In this document: positions 45,862 to 54,567 of the stretch, piece by piece
Numbering within the stretch: position 1 is the stretch's first letter
How the letters are laid out: every line of letters begins with the position of its first letter
NCBI GenBank assembly: GCA_021800805.1
Contig: JAJYYR010000001.1
Location: forward strand, 868,001 to 932,000
Length of the DNA: 64,000 nucleotides
Direction of reading: 5' to 3'
DNA from: a bacterium
GTDB lineage: Bacteria > SZUA-79 > Acidulodesulfobacterales > Acidulodesulfobacteraceae
Notes under the pieces: generated by a model
The model's input: the letters and a program-made list of their open reading frames with translations, nothing else
The model's database searches: none
Told to the model about the DNA's origin: nothing
Made by a program: the position numbers and the translations under genes

Positions 45862-46116
45862 TTAATCGTGGTGCAGAAATTTATCGTCCTGAACTTTATC
45901 GTGTTTTCTTATATATTCCATAAGCATAGCCGCGTGTTCCTTTTCCTCGTCCCTATTATGCGAAAGAATATGTTTTAATTCTTCGTCGTTAGTGTATTCT
46001 ATCCTTTCCTGATACCAGTTTATCGCTTGAAATTCTTCGATTAGCGACTGCCTTGCCATTTCAAGATTTCTTGTTTCTTCGCTTAATTCTTCATCGACGC
46101 GATGTTCTTCGCACAT
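45862..46116 (-). CDS. Encapsulin-type ferritin-like protein (EncFtn), orphan
   Basis: 84-residue two-helix ferritin-like protein. LSEETRNLEMARQSLIEEFQ followed by AINWYQERIE and the late motif NRDEEKEHAAMLMEYIRKHD match EncFtn, which forms annular decamers with a ferroxidase centre; E28 and the E58-x2-H61 pair are the expected ligands. The usual C-terminal encapsulin-docking peptide (LGIGSL type) is absent; the protein ends KFLHHD. No encapsulin gene is within the window. It likely stores or detoxifies iron alone, or docks by another route. Confidence 0.75.
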   Translation of the reverse strand: MCEEHRVDEELSEETRNLEMARQSLIEEFQAINWYQERIEYTNDEELKHILSHNRDEEKEHAAMLMEYIRKHDKVQDDKFLHHD

Positions 46117-46266
46117 GATTTTTTCTCCTTAAATTTAAAAATGAATGTTTTTATTTTATAATGATATTATATTACAAGCACAGGCTGCCGGTCAATCAAA
46201 TAGAAAATTAGAAAACCGTTCGGAAGCCGTCTTGAAAAAAAAAGCTTAATCGGATAATATTATACT

Positions 46267-46764
46267 ATGGAAATAGAAAAAAAAGTCCTTATAGCGGTTG
46301 ACCTGAATTTTGAAACCGGTTTCATATTATCCAAAGCGGCTTCTTTTTTTAGGGAAACTTCTGCAAAATTTTATATTTTCCATATTATTTATTCAGATAT
46401 ATTTACATTTTTAGGCAAACCGGGGACGGTAAAAGCTAAATCCGAAGAAGCCTATAAATCTGTAGAAAATGAATTGAAAAATGCAGGCTTATATTATTTG
46501 AATTATGAAATTTTTATTTCAACGGGCGTTCCAGCCGCGGAAATTATTAATTTTTCAAAGAAAAAAGGCGTCGATATAATCGCTTTGGGAACGCACCAGA
46601 GAATAGGTTTCAAAGAATTCGTTTCGGGGTCTGTTTCTTTTTCGGTTTCAAAAAATTCTATCTGCCCCGTCCTTTTAATTCCCCTCAAAGATATTCTTAA
46701 GTCTGAAGCAAAGCAATTAGTCGAAGAACCCGCCGCATCTTTAATAAACATAAATCCGTCCTGA
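46267..46764 (+). CDS. Universal stress protein (UspA family)
   Basis: Single UspA domain with VLIAVDLNFETGFILSKA at the start and ALGTHQRIGFKEFVSGSVSF near the end. The ATP-binding G-x2-G-x9-G motif is altered (GTHQRIGF), so nucleotide binding is less certain than for the Usp at 38047. 165 residues with a C-terminal extension. Divergent from the EncFtn gene; the gap carries several AT-rich -10-like boxes. Confidence 0.85.
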   Translation: MEIEKKVLIAVDLNFETGFILSKAASFFRETSAKFYIFHIIYSDIFTFLGKPGTVKAKSEEAYKSVENELKNAGLYYLNYEIFISTGVPAAEIINFSKKKGVDIIALGTHQRIGFKEFVSGSVSFSVSKNSICPVLLIPLKDILKSEAKQLVEEPAASLININPS

Positions 46765-46798
46765 TTAAATATTAAATATTAATAAAATTTTATAATGT

Positions 46799-48550
46799 AT
46801 GATAATAATTTACGACTTTAAAATTCCGGTAGGCGGAAGAGAAAAGGAAAAATTCAAAAAAGACGAAGAGCTTTTCTCGGAACATTTAAAGAGCAAATTA
46901 GAATCCGTTTCAGGATTTTTAAGATCAGGTCGTAATTTCAATTTTGACGTAAAAATCTTGAAGAAATCTGTGGATTTAAGACAAAAAGAGCAAAAAACGG
47001 TTTTTAAAGTTTTAATAAAATTGATTTCCTCAGGCGCTGTAGGTTTGAACGATACGGACGAAGCGGTCGATACGGACGATGCATTTCTGGATTTATTAAA
47101 TAAAGCCGGGGTAAAAGCAAGGAAGGCGAATAATGAGGAAGAAAATTCGTTCTACGGGGAATCGGCATATATTTCAACGCCGACGGAAGCCGAAAAGAAA
47201 AACGCCGCAGGGCGAAATGACGCCAAAGTCCTTATAGTCGGAATGGGTCCCGCCGGAATTTTTGCCGCCGCATATTTATTGGATAAAGGCATAAAGCCTA
47301 TTATAATAGAAAAAGGAAAGCGCGTCGAAGACAGGATAAAAGACGTGGGAAACCTGCTGAACAACGCTAAATTCGATAAAAAAAGCAATGTGGTATTTGG
47401 AGAAGGAGGCGCAGGAACGTTTTCGGACGGAAAACTTACGACGAGAAAAAATGACCCCGTCGTTTCTTATGTTTTAAATTTTTTAGTAAAAATGGGGGCG
47501 GATGCCGGTATTTTAATAGAGCATAAACCTCACATAGGAAGCGACAATTTAATTTGCATACTGCAGAAAATAAGGAATTATCTTAGCAATAACGGAGCCG
47601 AAATTTATTTCGAGGAAGAATTGAAGGATTTAGAGATTAACGAAAACGGGGCGGTATGTTCCGTTAAGACGGATAAAAGAACTTTTAGAACGGATTTCGT
47701 TATTTTAGCTTCCGGGTCTAACAGTTACGATACCTATGAATTATTAGAGGCAAAAGGGGTTGTTATGGAAAGAAAGCCTTTTGCGGTAGGTTTTAGGATA
47801 GAACATAAAAGGGATTTTACGGACGGTTTATTTTTCAAGGGCAATGTGGGAAAAGCAAGCACAAAACTAAAAGGGGTATATTACAATATATCGTCGAAAA
47901 AATACGGCGGATATTCTTTTTGTATGTGTCCCGGAGGCGTCGTTATAAATTCCAGCTCGGACGAAAATCTCCTCTGTATTAACGGTATGAGTTATTCGGG
48001 CAGAGATATGGAAAATTCCAACAGCGCAATCGTTGCGGCTGTAAGACCGGAAATGCTGGACGGGATAGACCCGGACAGATATTCCCCGGGAACGGGGGCA
48101 CTGCAATTCAGAAGAGATTTAGAGCTTAAAGCATACGAGGCGGGGGGCGGAAATTTTGCCGCTCCTTATCAATGGACGCCGGATTATATAAAAGATGTTT
48201 ATCCAAACATTAAAAATTCATCGTCTTCGGATATGCCTGCGCCTTCGTATAAGCCGTCGGTCAAATATTTTAATCTTTTTAAATTATTGCCTGATTTTTT
48301 AAATTTATCGATTGCAGGGTCGCTGACCGAGTTTGAAAGCAAATTTAAAGGATTTGCCGCAAAATCGATTTTAACCGGGTTGGAAACGGGAACTTCGTCT
48401 GCCGTAAGAATTAAAAGAAATTCCAATTTTGAATCTATATCGGTTAAAGGTTTATATCCATGCGGGGAGGGTTCGGGATATTCCGGCGGGATAATTACCA
48501 GCGCAATAGACGGAATTAGGTGCGCTGATGCCTTAAGGATAATTTTTTAA
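46799..48550 (+). CDS. FAD-dependent dehydrogenase of the COG2509 type
   Basis: 583-residue flavoprotein. An N-terminal alpha/beta region (about 1-135) precedes the FAD-binding loop VLIVGMGPAGIFAAAYLL, then IIIEKGKRVEDR and VFGEGGAGTFSDGKLTTR, and a C-terminal YPCGEGSGYSGGIITSAIDG nucleotide-contact motif. The COG2509 family is widespread and of unknown substrate. It is followed by a 90-base gap before the chemotaxis gene. Confidence 0.8.
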   Translation: MIIIYDFKIPVGGREKEKFKKDEELFSEHLKSKLESVSGFLRSGRNFNFDVKILKKSVDLRQKEQKTVFKVLIKLISSGAVGLNDTDEAVDTDDAFLDLLNKAGVKARKANNEEENSFYGESAYISTPTEAEKKNAAGRNDAKVLIVGMGPAGIFAAAYLLDKGIKPIIIEKGKRVEDRIKDVGNLLNNAKFDKKSNVVFGEGGAGTFSDGKLTTRKNDPVVSYVLNFLVKMGADAGILIEHKPHIGSDNLICILQKIRNYLSNNGAEIYFEEELKDLEINENGAVCSVKTDKRTFRTDFVILASGSNSYDTYELLEAKGVVMERKPFAVGFRIEHKRDFTDGLFFKGNVGKASTKLKGVYYNISSKKYGGYSFCMCPGGVVINSSSDENLLCINGMSYSGRDMENSNSAIVAAVRPEMLDGIDPDRYSPGTGALQFRRDLELKAYEAGGGNFAAPYQWTPDYIKDVYPNIKNSSSSDMPAPSYKPSVKYFNLFKLLPDFLNLSIAGSLTEFESKFKGFAAKSILTGLETGTSSAVRIKRNSNFESISVKGLYPCGEGSGYSGGIITSAIDGIRCADALRIIF

Positions 48551-48640
48551 TATAATTTTTGTTGCAATATTAATTGCAAAAATATAAAATTAACAATAAA
48601 TAAAAATGCGTATAAAACTATTTTAAAAACGGGTGCCTAT

Positions 48641-49348
48641 ATGAAATTTTTATCCGGTAACGAATACCAAAAATTAATTAAAGAAATAAGCGAACTTAAA
48701 GCAAGGAACAGCGAAATCGAAGTTTCTTCGAGAAAAAAAGATTCCGAAATTTCGTCGATGAAAGAAGACTATAAAAATGAAATTGCAACTTTAAAATCAA
48801 AAATAAATTCTCTCGAAGACGATTTACGCAATAAAGAAAATCTTTTGAATTCATGCGCCGGCGATTCGGAGGAACTGCCTAAAGTCAACGAAAAACTTAA
48901 TCAATTTACGGCAAAATGCAGAGAGTCGAAGGATGGTATTAAAAACTTCATCGATTCTTTGAGCCATATGTATTCGAGTTCTTTTTCGACTCTGGAAAAA
49001 ACATATAAAGATTCGGTCGAACTTTATAAACTGACTCTTTTTACCGACGAAATTTTAAGCGCTATCGTTTCCATTACCGACCAGATTAATCTGCTTGCGT
49101 TAAATGCGGCAATAGAAGCCGCAAGGGCGGGAGAGGCGGGAAGAGGATTCGCCGTGGTAGCCGACGAGGTAAGGAAATTGTCGGAAAAATCCTCAAGCTC
49201 AACTAAGGAAATATCCAACGTTCTTTTTGGAATAAGGAAAGTCAGCGCCAAACTTAACGATACTCTCAGAATAGACAGCAAAATAAATGAAGGGCTTATA
49301 AAAACTATAAAAAATATAGACAATAAAGTTAACGACATATGTGTATAA
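48641..49348 (+). CDS. Soluble methyl-accepting-chemotaxis-like receptor
   Basis: 235 residues without membrane helices. The N-terminal 75 residues form a charged coiled coil, followed by the conserved chemoreceptor hairpin tip [20 protein letters not shown] with [17 protein letters not shown]. Only one side of a short signalling domain is present and no HAMP is seen, so it is a cytoplasmic receptor. Its stop lies 20 bases before the ODP gene, suggesting that ODP is its sensor. Confidence 0.8.
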   Translation: MKFLSGNEYQKLIKEISELKARNSEIEVSSRKKDSEISSMKEDYKNEIATLKSKINSLEDDLRNKENLLNSCAGDSEELPKVNEKLNQFTAKCRESKDGIKNFIDSLSHMYSSSFSTLEKTYKDSVELYKLTLFTDEILSAIVSITDQINLLALNAAIEAARAGEAGRGFAVVADEVRKLSEKSSSSTKEISNVLFGIRKVSAKLNDTLRIDSKINEGLIKTIKNIDNKVNDICV

Positions 49349-49367
49349 CGAGAGGGGTATTTTAATT

Positions 49368-50123
49368 ATGATATCAGAAGTTTTATACGAATCGCCGAAC
49401 CATAAGTTCGTTTATATCGGAAAGGATCCCGATAGACCCGATTATATAATAGATACGAACCAATATTTGCTTATTCACGACAAAGTGGCAACAATAATGG
49501 ATCCGGGCGGCATAGAAATGTTTTCTTCGGTTTCTTCGGCTTTTGCCGGCGAAGTCAGGATGTCGGACGTAAAATTTATATTTTCTTCCCATCAGGACCC
49601 CGATGTTATTTCATCTCTGGCATTATGGCTTTCTATTACCGATTCAAAAATAATTATAGACAGGATATGGTCAACGTTTATTTCCCATTACGGCGCAAGA
49701 CCGGATAATATGATTATGGTAGAGGATACCGGAATGAAGTTAAACATGACGAAAGATTATGCCTTCGATATCATTCCCGCTCATTATCTTCATTCTCCGG
49801 GACATCTAAATCTTTACGACCCTATATCGAAGATACTTTTCACTGGAGATATCGGAGCGGCATTGGTTCCGAGAGAAGAATCGAAGGGTAAGAGGAAGCC
49901 TAACGTTTTCGTTCAGGATTTTGACGCTCATATAAAATATATGGAATATTTTCACAAGAGATGGATGCCGTCGAACGAACCCAAGAAGATCTGGATCGAC
50001 AGAGTGTCAAAATTAGACGTAGAGATTTTAGCGCCGCAACACGGCTTGATTTTTAAAGGAAAGGAAATGGTCGACAAGTTCTTAAACTGGTTCGACGGTT
50101 TGAGCGTAGGCTTGTATTCTTAA
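49368..50123 (+). CDS. ODP-type diiron oxygen-binding protein (MBL fold)
   Basis: Metallo-beta-lactamase-fold protein related to flavodiiron proteins but without flavodoxin. Metal site residues are in SSHQDPDVISSLALWL (an altered HxxxD), AHYLHSPGHLNLYDP, LFTGDIGAALV and APQHGL. This HQDPD form marks the ODP family, described in spirochaete chemotaxis as a diiron O2 sensor. ATG 49368 is favoured, with GAGAGGGG about 10 bases before it; a GTG at 49341 would overlap the receptor gene. Encoded with a soluble chemoreceptor, consistent with aerotaxis. Confidence 0.8.
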   Translation: MISEVLYESPNHKFVYIGKDPDRPDYIIDTNQYLLIHDKVATIMDPGGIEMFSSVSSAFAGEVRMSDVKFIFSSHQDPDVISSLALWLSITDSKIIIDRIWSTFISHYGARPDNMIMVEDTGMKLNMTKDYAFDIIPAHYLHSPGHLNLYDPISKILFTGDIGAALVPREESKGKRKPNVFVQDFDAHIKYMEYFHKRWMPSNEPKKIWIDRVSKLDVEILAPQHGLIFKGKEMVDKFLNWFDGLSVGLYS

Positions 50124-50152
50124 TAATCGCAGGCAATTTATTATTATAAATT

Positions 50153-50184
50153 GGGAGCCGGATTTAAAGTCCGTCTCCCTTTTT
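50153..50184 (+). terminator. Intrinsic terminator
   Basis: GGGAG and CTCCC arms around an inner CGGA/TCCG stem, followed by five T. Ends the receptor-ODP operon. Confidence 0.75.
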
Positions 50185-50254
50185 ACGTTTTTATAATACG
50201 GTATAATGAAATATAATATATAATATATTATATAGATTAATATGATATAAATTT

Positions 50255-50875
50255 ATGGTTTATTCCGCTTTATTAAATAATTATACGGACGATTTCGAGG
50301 GTATAGCGCCTGCTATAGAGGCGGTAATCTTTGCTTCTGAAGAACCGGTTTCCATAGAAAGGCTGCTTGAGCTGTTTAATGTTAAAAAAGAGGCTAAAGC
50401 TAAAAAAGAAATTATTTTAAAAGCGCTTGAGTTTATAAAAAAGGAGTTTAACGAAAAAGAAAATCACGGCATATATTTATCTATTAACGACAATGGTATA
50501 AGCTTTAAAACCAAACCCGAATACTTTGACGTCGTATCCGGAAGCCTAAAAGTCAAACCTTTAAAATTTACCGGACCCCAGCTTGAAACCTTATCCATTA
50601 TAGCGTATAAACAACCTGTTACAAAAAACGAAATAGATGCAATAAGAGGGTTTGATTCGGGAAGCACGGTAAAATTTTTGCTGGAAAAAAATCTCGTCAA
50701 AGTTGCGGGACGAAAAGAAATAGTAGGAAGACCTTTGATTTATAAAACCACCGATTATTTTATTGAGGTTTTTAATCTAAAAAATTTGAACGATTTACCC
50801 TCGATTAAAGAAATGGAAGACGTCGTAAAAAATGTAAATTTGGACGAACAAAGCGAAACTGCATTGTTTGAGTAA
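50255..50875 (+). CDS. scpB: Segregation and condensation protein B
   Basis: ScpB dimerises by winged helices and joins ScpA and Smc in the condensin complex. It shows IEAVIFASEEPVSIERLLEL at the start and ETLSIIAYKQPVTKNEIDAI, FLLEKNLVKVAGRKEIVGRP, TTDYFIEVFNLKNLNDLP, the standard family motifs. 206 residues. scpA is not in the window. Promoter-like TATAAT copies crowd the AT-rich 50200-50250. Confidence 0.93.
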   Translation: MVYSALLNNYTDDFEGIAPAIEAVIFASEEPVSIERLLELFNVKKEAKAKKEIILKALEFIKKEFNEKENHGIYLSINDNGISFKTKPEYFDVVSGSLKVKPLKFTGPQLETLSIIAYKQPVTKNEIDAIRGFDSGSTVKFLLEKNLVKVAGRKEIVGRPLIYKTTDYFIEVFNLKNLNDLPSIKEMEDVVKNVNLDEQSETALFE

Positions 50876-50931
50876 ATTAATTTTTATGATATAATATAGA
50901 TATAATATAATTGCGGAGGATATATTTATAA

Positions 50932-51795
50932 ATGAATTATTTTAAAACTTTCCTGCTTATGCTGGTTCTTACAGGACTGTTGATTGTAGCAGGGGGAGCT
51001 ATAGGCGGCGAGCGGGGAATGGTGATAGCCCTGATTTTTGCCGCAGTAATGAACCTCGGAACATACTGGTTTAGCGATAAGGTAGTCTTGTCTATGTATC
51101 ACGCTACTCCCGTTACTGAGGCAGAATATCCCGAACTTTATTCTATAGTGAGAAATCTCGCCGTAAGAGGAAACATTCCGATGCCGAAAGTTTATATCGT
51201 CGAAGAAGATACTCCAAATGCCTTTGCTACCGGCAGAAATCCCCAACATGCCGCCGTATGCGTTACGACGGGAATTATGAAAATTTTAAACGCCAACGAG
51301 TTATCCGGGGTAATAGGGCATGAGTTGACCCACGTAAAAAACAGGGATATTCTCATAAGTTCTATAGCGGCTACAGTTGCAGGCGCTATCAGTATGCTTG
51401 CATGGATGGCGGAATGGGGAGCTATGTTCGGCGGCTTCGGCGGAAGAAGCGACGACAGAGAAGGAAACATAATAGGCATTATCGCTATGGCTATAATTGC
51501 GCCCTTAATCGCAACCTTGATACAGCTTGCAATATCCAGACAGAGAGAATATGCGGCGGATAAGGGCGGGGCAATGCTTAGCGGTAACCCGCTTTATTTA
51601 GCAAGCGCATTAAATAAATTAGAAGAAGGAAACGAAGAAGAGCCTATGCAGGCAAATCAAATGACGCATGCCACCGCCCATATGTTCATAGTTAATCCGC
51701 TAAGGAGCGGCGCTTTTAAAAGTTTATTCAGCACGCATCCGGCTACCGAAGATAGAATCGCAAAGCTTAAAGAAATGTCTATGGGCGGCATATAA
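50932..51795 (+). CDS. htpX: HtpX-type membrane zinc metalloprotease
   Basis: M48-family inner-membrane protease for quality control of membrane proteins. Two N-terminal helices (about 5-45), then the zinc site HELTH at residues 130-134 and a distal EYAADKGG; two further helices follow the active site (150-200). GGAGG lies just upstream of ATG 50932. 287 residues, complete. Flanked by scpB and rpe on the same strand. Confidence 0.95.
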   Translation: MNYFKTFLLMLVLTGLLIVAGGAIGGERGMVIALIFAAVMNLGTYWFSDKVVLSMYHATPVTEAEYPELYSIVRNLAVRGNIPMPKVYIVEEDTPNAFATGRNPQHAAVCVTTGIMKILNANELSGVIGHELTHVKNRDILISSIAATVAGAISMLAWMAEWGAMFGGFGGRSDDREGNIIGIIAMAIIAPLIATLIQLAISRQREYAADKGGAMLSGNPLYLASALNKLEEGNEEEPMQANQMTHATAHMFIVNPLRSGAFKSLFSTHPATEDRIAKLKEMSMGGI

Positions 51796-51870
51796 CCAAA
51801 AATCGTTATTGCAGGATTAAAATAATAATTCAAAATAATATTAAATCTAAAAAAGAAAAGAGGAAAAGTT

Positions 51871-52521
51871 TTGAAAAAAATTGCGCCATCCATTCTTTCA
51901 GGAAATTTATTAAATCTTGATAATGAAATTAAATTATTAGAGGAAGCCGAAGCCGATTTAATACATATTGATATTATGGACGGCATATTCGTTCCAAATA
52001 TTACGGCGGGATGGGATCTTGTCGAAGCTATAAAATCGCGGACGGGTATTCCTTTAGACGTCCATTTAATGATAGACAGACCGGAAAGATATATAGAGCA
52101 GTTTGTTAAAAGCGGCGCCGACATATTGACGGTTCACTTTGAAGGCTCGGTGCATTTACACAGAATGGTCGAAAGAATAAGGGAGCTTGAAGCAAGTCCA
52201 GGGATAGCGATAAATCCGGGAACGCCGGTAAATTTTTTAACCGAGATACTTAATTACGTTGATTTAGTTTTAATTATGTCCGTTGATCCCGGTTTCAGCG
52301 GACAGGAATTTATTTATTCTTCTTTATTTAAAATAGAAAAATTACGCAAAATTATCAGTCAACGCGAATTAGAAACGCTTATCGAAGTTGACGGCGGCAT
52401 AAAAGTTATAAATATAGCCGATGTTTCTAATTCAGGTGCGGATATTTTTGTAAGCGGGTCGGGAATATTCAAAACCGATAATTATATGGAAACAATGAAT
52501 GAAATGCGTGAAAGAATTTAG
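51871..52521 (+). CDS. rpe: Ribulose-phosphate 3-epimerase
   Basis: TIM-barrel enzyme of the pentose phosphate pathway. It has IAPSILSGNLLNLDNEI, HIDIMDGIFVPNI, DVHLMIDRPERYI, TVHFEGSVHLHR, VDPGFSGQEFI and EVDGGIKVINI, with the metal His/Asp pairs intact. Start is TTG 51871 behind an AGAGGAAAAG ribosome site. 216 residues, normal. Last housekeeping gene before the tRNA-linked island. Confidence 0.95.
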   Translation: MKKIAPSILSGNLLNLDNEIKLLEEAEADLIHIDIMDGIFVPNITAGWDLVEAIKSRTGIPLDVHLMIDRPERYIEQFVKSGADILTVHFEGSVHLHRMVERIRELEASPGIAINPGTPVNFLTEILNYVDLVLIMSVDPGFSGQEFIYSSLFKIEKLRKIISQRELETLIEVDGGIKVINIADVSNSGADIFVSGSGIFKTDNYMETMNEMRERI

Positions 52522-52628
52522 AAAAAAAATTAATAGGAAATAATTTGTTGTAAAAATTAGCCCGATTGTAATATAATAATTATCTTAATTAATTAAATTT
52601 TATCAAATCTTTTAGAAATTCTTCACTT

Positions 52629-52705
52629 CGGGACGTAGCGCAGCTCGGTAGCGCACTTGCTTCGGGAGCAAGGGGTCGCTGGTTCAAATCCAGTCGTCCC
52701 GACCA
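52629..52705 (+). tRNA. tRNA-Pro (anticodon CGG), CCA encoded
   Basis: Acceptor stem CGGGACG (52629-52635) pairs with CGTCCCG, followed by A-CCA. Anticodon stem CTTGC/GCAAG holds loop TTCGGGA, giving anticodon CGG; the T loop is GGTTCAAATC. An upstream TTGTAA (52548) and TATAAT (52572) form a possible promoter. Its 3' half is duplicated at 55920, so it served as an integration target. Confidence 0.97.
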
Positions 52706-52727
52706 TATTTTAGCGGTTTTCCAGTCT

Positions 52728-52898
52728 TTATAAAAAATTAATTTTTAAAACTGTGGGTGATTTTGTGGGTATGTTTTGATAAACACAGTCAAAAGATATG
52801 CGATATTGCTCCGTTAGCCCCGTCAGCCATAAATGCTTTGCTTTCTTAAGCTCCTGCCTTCGTATGTCTGCGTTTATAAAAGTATACCTTTGATGTAG
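52728..52898 (-). pseudogene. Tyrosine-integrase C-terminal fragment
   Basis: The minus strand from 52898 reads LHQRYTFINADIRRQELKKA, the Y-THLN-like end of a tyrosine recombinase catalytic domain, then continues 37 codons to TAA facing the tRNA. The remaining integrase is missing, and a MITE-end relic (52918-52939) lies at the break. The position beside tRNA-Pro matches a lost integrase of the islet. Confidence 0.45.
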
Positions 52899-52917
52899 AT
52901 TAAAATGCCGGTTTTTA

Positions 52918-52939
52918 AATTTCTATTGCATGGTTAAGG
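52918..52939. repeat. Relic of a MITE terminal inverted repeat
   Basis: Twenty-two bases match the right end of the 45691-45855 MITE with three differences (TGG in place of AAA). No partner end found nearby. Confidence 0.5.
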
Positions 52940-52946
52940 ATTTATA

Positions 52947-52996
52947 TTGAATTTATATCTATTTCGATGTATAATAAAAGTAAGAAATACTTACTT
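52947..52996 (+). promoter_or_regulatory. Toxin-antitoxin promoter with palindromic operator
   Basis: TTGAAT (52947-52952), 17-base spacer, TATAAT (52970-52975). Directly downstream, at the expected start of transcription, AAGTAAG (52978-52984) and CTTACTT (52990-52996) form a perfect inverted repeat with a five-base spacer. An AbrB-type antitoxin binding here would repress its own operon. Confidence 0.65.
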
Positions 52997-53014
52997 AAAG
53001 GGGGTTTAAGAATA

Positions 53015-53278
53015 ATGGAAACTACGAGCGTATCGGTAAAAGGACAGGTCGTCCTGCCTTATAAAATCAGAAAGGCGTTAGGTATTAGACAGAATACCAA
53101 ACTAATCGTGTTGCAGGACGGGAACAATATCCTTTTAAAACCCATAGAGGAACCGTCCATAGACGAATTTAAAAGGCTTATAGCCTTAGGCGATAAAATT
53201 ACTCTGGAATCGGGTTTAAAACGCAATGATATCGAAAAAGCCGTAAAAGAGGCAAGGAAAAAACAAAATTGCGCATAG
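53015..53278 (+). CDS. AbrB/MazE-like antitoxin
   Basis: SpoVT/AbrB-fold DNA-binding protein: TTSVSVKGQVVLPYKIRKAL followed by IRQNTKLIVLQDGNNILLKP. The C-terminal half (about 45-87) is a helical toxin-binding tail. ATG 53015 with AAAGGGGG ten bases upstream is chosen over 52967. It overlaps the PIN toxin gene by 10 bases, the usual antitoxin-first order. Confidence 0.85.
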   Translation: METTSVSVKGQVVLPYKIRKALGIRQNTKLIVLQDGNNILLKPIEEPSIDEFKRLIALGDKITLESGLKRNDIEKAVKEARKKQNCA

Positions 53279-53667
53279 TTTTAGATACCAATGTATTAAT
53301 ATCAGGCATATTCTTTAGGGGCAACGAAAGAAACCTGCTTGAACGCTTGTTCAATAAAGAATTCGAAATTATATGCACGGAGGAAATTTTTGAAGAATAT
53401 TCGGTCGTTATAAAAAGGCTTGCCGGAAAATACGATAAAAACAATTATAATGAAATTATTAATATAATTGCCAGAAATTGCACATTTATCCAAAATGTTT
53501 ATAGCAAAAAATATTCAAGGGACCCCGACGACGATAAATTTATAAACTGCGCTATAAGCGGGAAGGCGGATTATCTTGTTTCCGGAGATAAAGATCTGCT
53601 GGTATTAAAAAAAATAGCCGGTTTCGAAATAATCACCGCTCTTTACTTTTTAGGACTTTTAAAATAA
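53269..53667 (+). CDS. PIN-domain toxin (putative ribonuclease)
   Basis: PIN-domain RNase of the type paired with AbrB antitoxins. Acidic residues: D6 in VLDTNVLISG, E in TEEIFEEY, D in RDPDDDKFINCA and D in LVSGDKDLL, the four-acid metal site. TTG start at 53269 (ribosome site not obvious, so likely coupled to the antitoxin). 132 residues, intact. Confidence 0.85.
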   Translation: MRIVLDTNVLISGIFFRGNERNLLERLFNKEFEIICTEEIFEEYSVVIKRLAGKYDKNNYNEIINIIARNCTFIQNVYSKKYSRDPDDDKFINCAISGKADYLVSGDKDLLVLKKIAGFEIITALYFLGLLK

Positions 53668-53715
53668 TTTATAAATGATTTTTTTAATTAATGATATATT
53701 GTTTTGCTTGTTAGA

Positions 53716-53814
53716 TTAACCAAAATGCACCTCCTTAGGAGTTTTATATCTTAAAGATTGGTGAAGCCTTTCGCTATTATAAAATTTGAAATGATGTTCG
53801 GTTATTCCGCAAAA
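53716..53814 (-). pseudogene. IS3-family transposase C-terminal fragment
   Basis: The minus strand reads EHHFKFYNSERLHQSLRYKT then PKEVHFG and stop, the canonical end of IS3/IS150-type OrfB (YN...RxHxSLxYxTPxEV). About 33 codons remain. The same ending, on the plus strand, forms the C-terminus of the RhuM-Fic gene at 57061. Confidence 0.75.
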
Positions 53815-53943
53815 GGTGTTCGATTACGTCGGAATACACAAATACTGATAATTTGGCGTTTAGGCAAAATAAATTTTATGCGGATAATCGAGTAGAGTAG
53901 TTAATAAATTAAAGTAAATAAATTACTGAATTAATTTAAATTA

Positions 53944-54192
53944 GTGGTGCATTTAACCGTGCCGATGTGGTGTATTTTAACATTGCCGGTAACAATTTTA
54001 TTTGAAGTCGATTTAAATTATTTTATACCGCAAGACTTAAAGAACAAAGAAAATTTCAATGAAAACGCCGAGTTTGAAAAAATGAACCGGATACTAAAAG
54101 AATTATATAAAACTAAAAACGCCGATATTATTCTTGCCGCAGAAAACTGCTTAAATTCTCTTCACGCTATATTGAAAAAAAGAAATAAATAA
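53944..54192 (+). CDS. Small hypothetical protein
   Basis: 82 codons from a GTG start. The first 25 are hydrophobic and perhaps not translated; the last 55 are hydrophilic and helical (NENAEFEKMNRILKELYKTK, then IILAAENCLNSLHAILKKRN). No family recognised and no clear ribosome site. Could be the tail of a decayed gene. Confidence 0.3.
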   Translation: MVHLTVPMWCILTLPVTILFEVDLNYFIPQDLKNKENFNENAEFEKMNRILKELYKTKNADIILAAENCLNSLHAILKKRNK

Positions 54193-54567
54193 AAATGTTA
54201 ATACGATGCCTCTACGCAAAACAATGCAAGCAAGCACCGTATTTATAAACCTTATCCACTCGTCCTGCCCCAAGATACTTAAAAGTCCATATTTTATACC
54301 CTATGGACTTTTATCAATGTTAGAACATATACGATTTTGTGCGGTCGGCAAATTCCTAAAATTATGCAAAATTTAATAAGGGTCAAAACAGGATAGAATC
54401 GAGGGCATTTATAGAGCCATTAAAAGCGGTATATAACGCTTTCTTAAGCATTTTACGTCTTATACGGCGGATTTGAAAGCGGATTTTTTGACTTCTAAAA
54501 TAAATAATGATATTAATGAAACGGGCAATCAACATATTTCAAAAATATTATTTAAGAAGGGGCAAAA
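54193..54567 (+). other. Gene-poor stretch with a hairpin and an ORF relic
   Basis: Contains an 11-bp perfect hairpin (AAAAGTCCATA at 54281-54291, TATGGACTTTT at 54302-54312), likely a two-way terminator. From 54389 a frame reading QDRIEGIYRAIKSGI, stop, RFLKHFTSYTADLKADFLTS runs up to the ORF6N gene; it looks like a decayed gene I cannot name. Confidence 0.4.
54281..54312. terminator. Symmetric hairpin, probable bidirectional terminator
   Basis: 11-bp stem, 10-base loop, A-run before and T-run after the stem. Confidence 0.55.
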
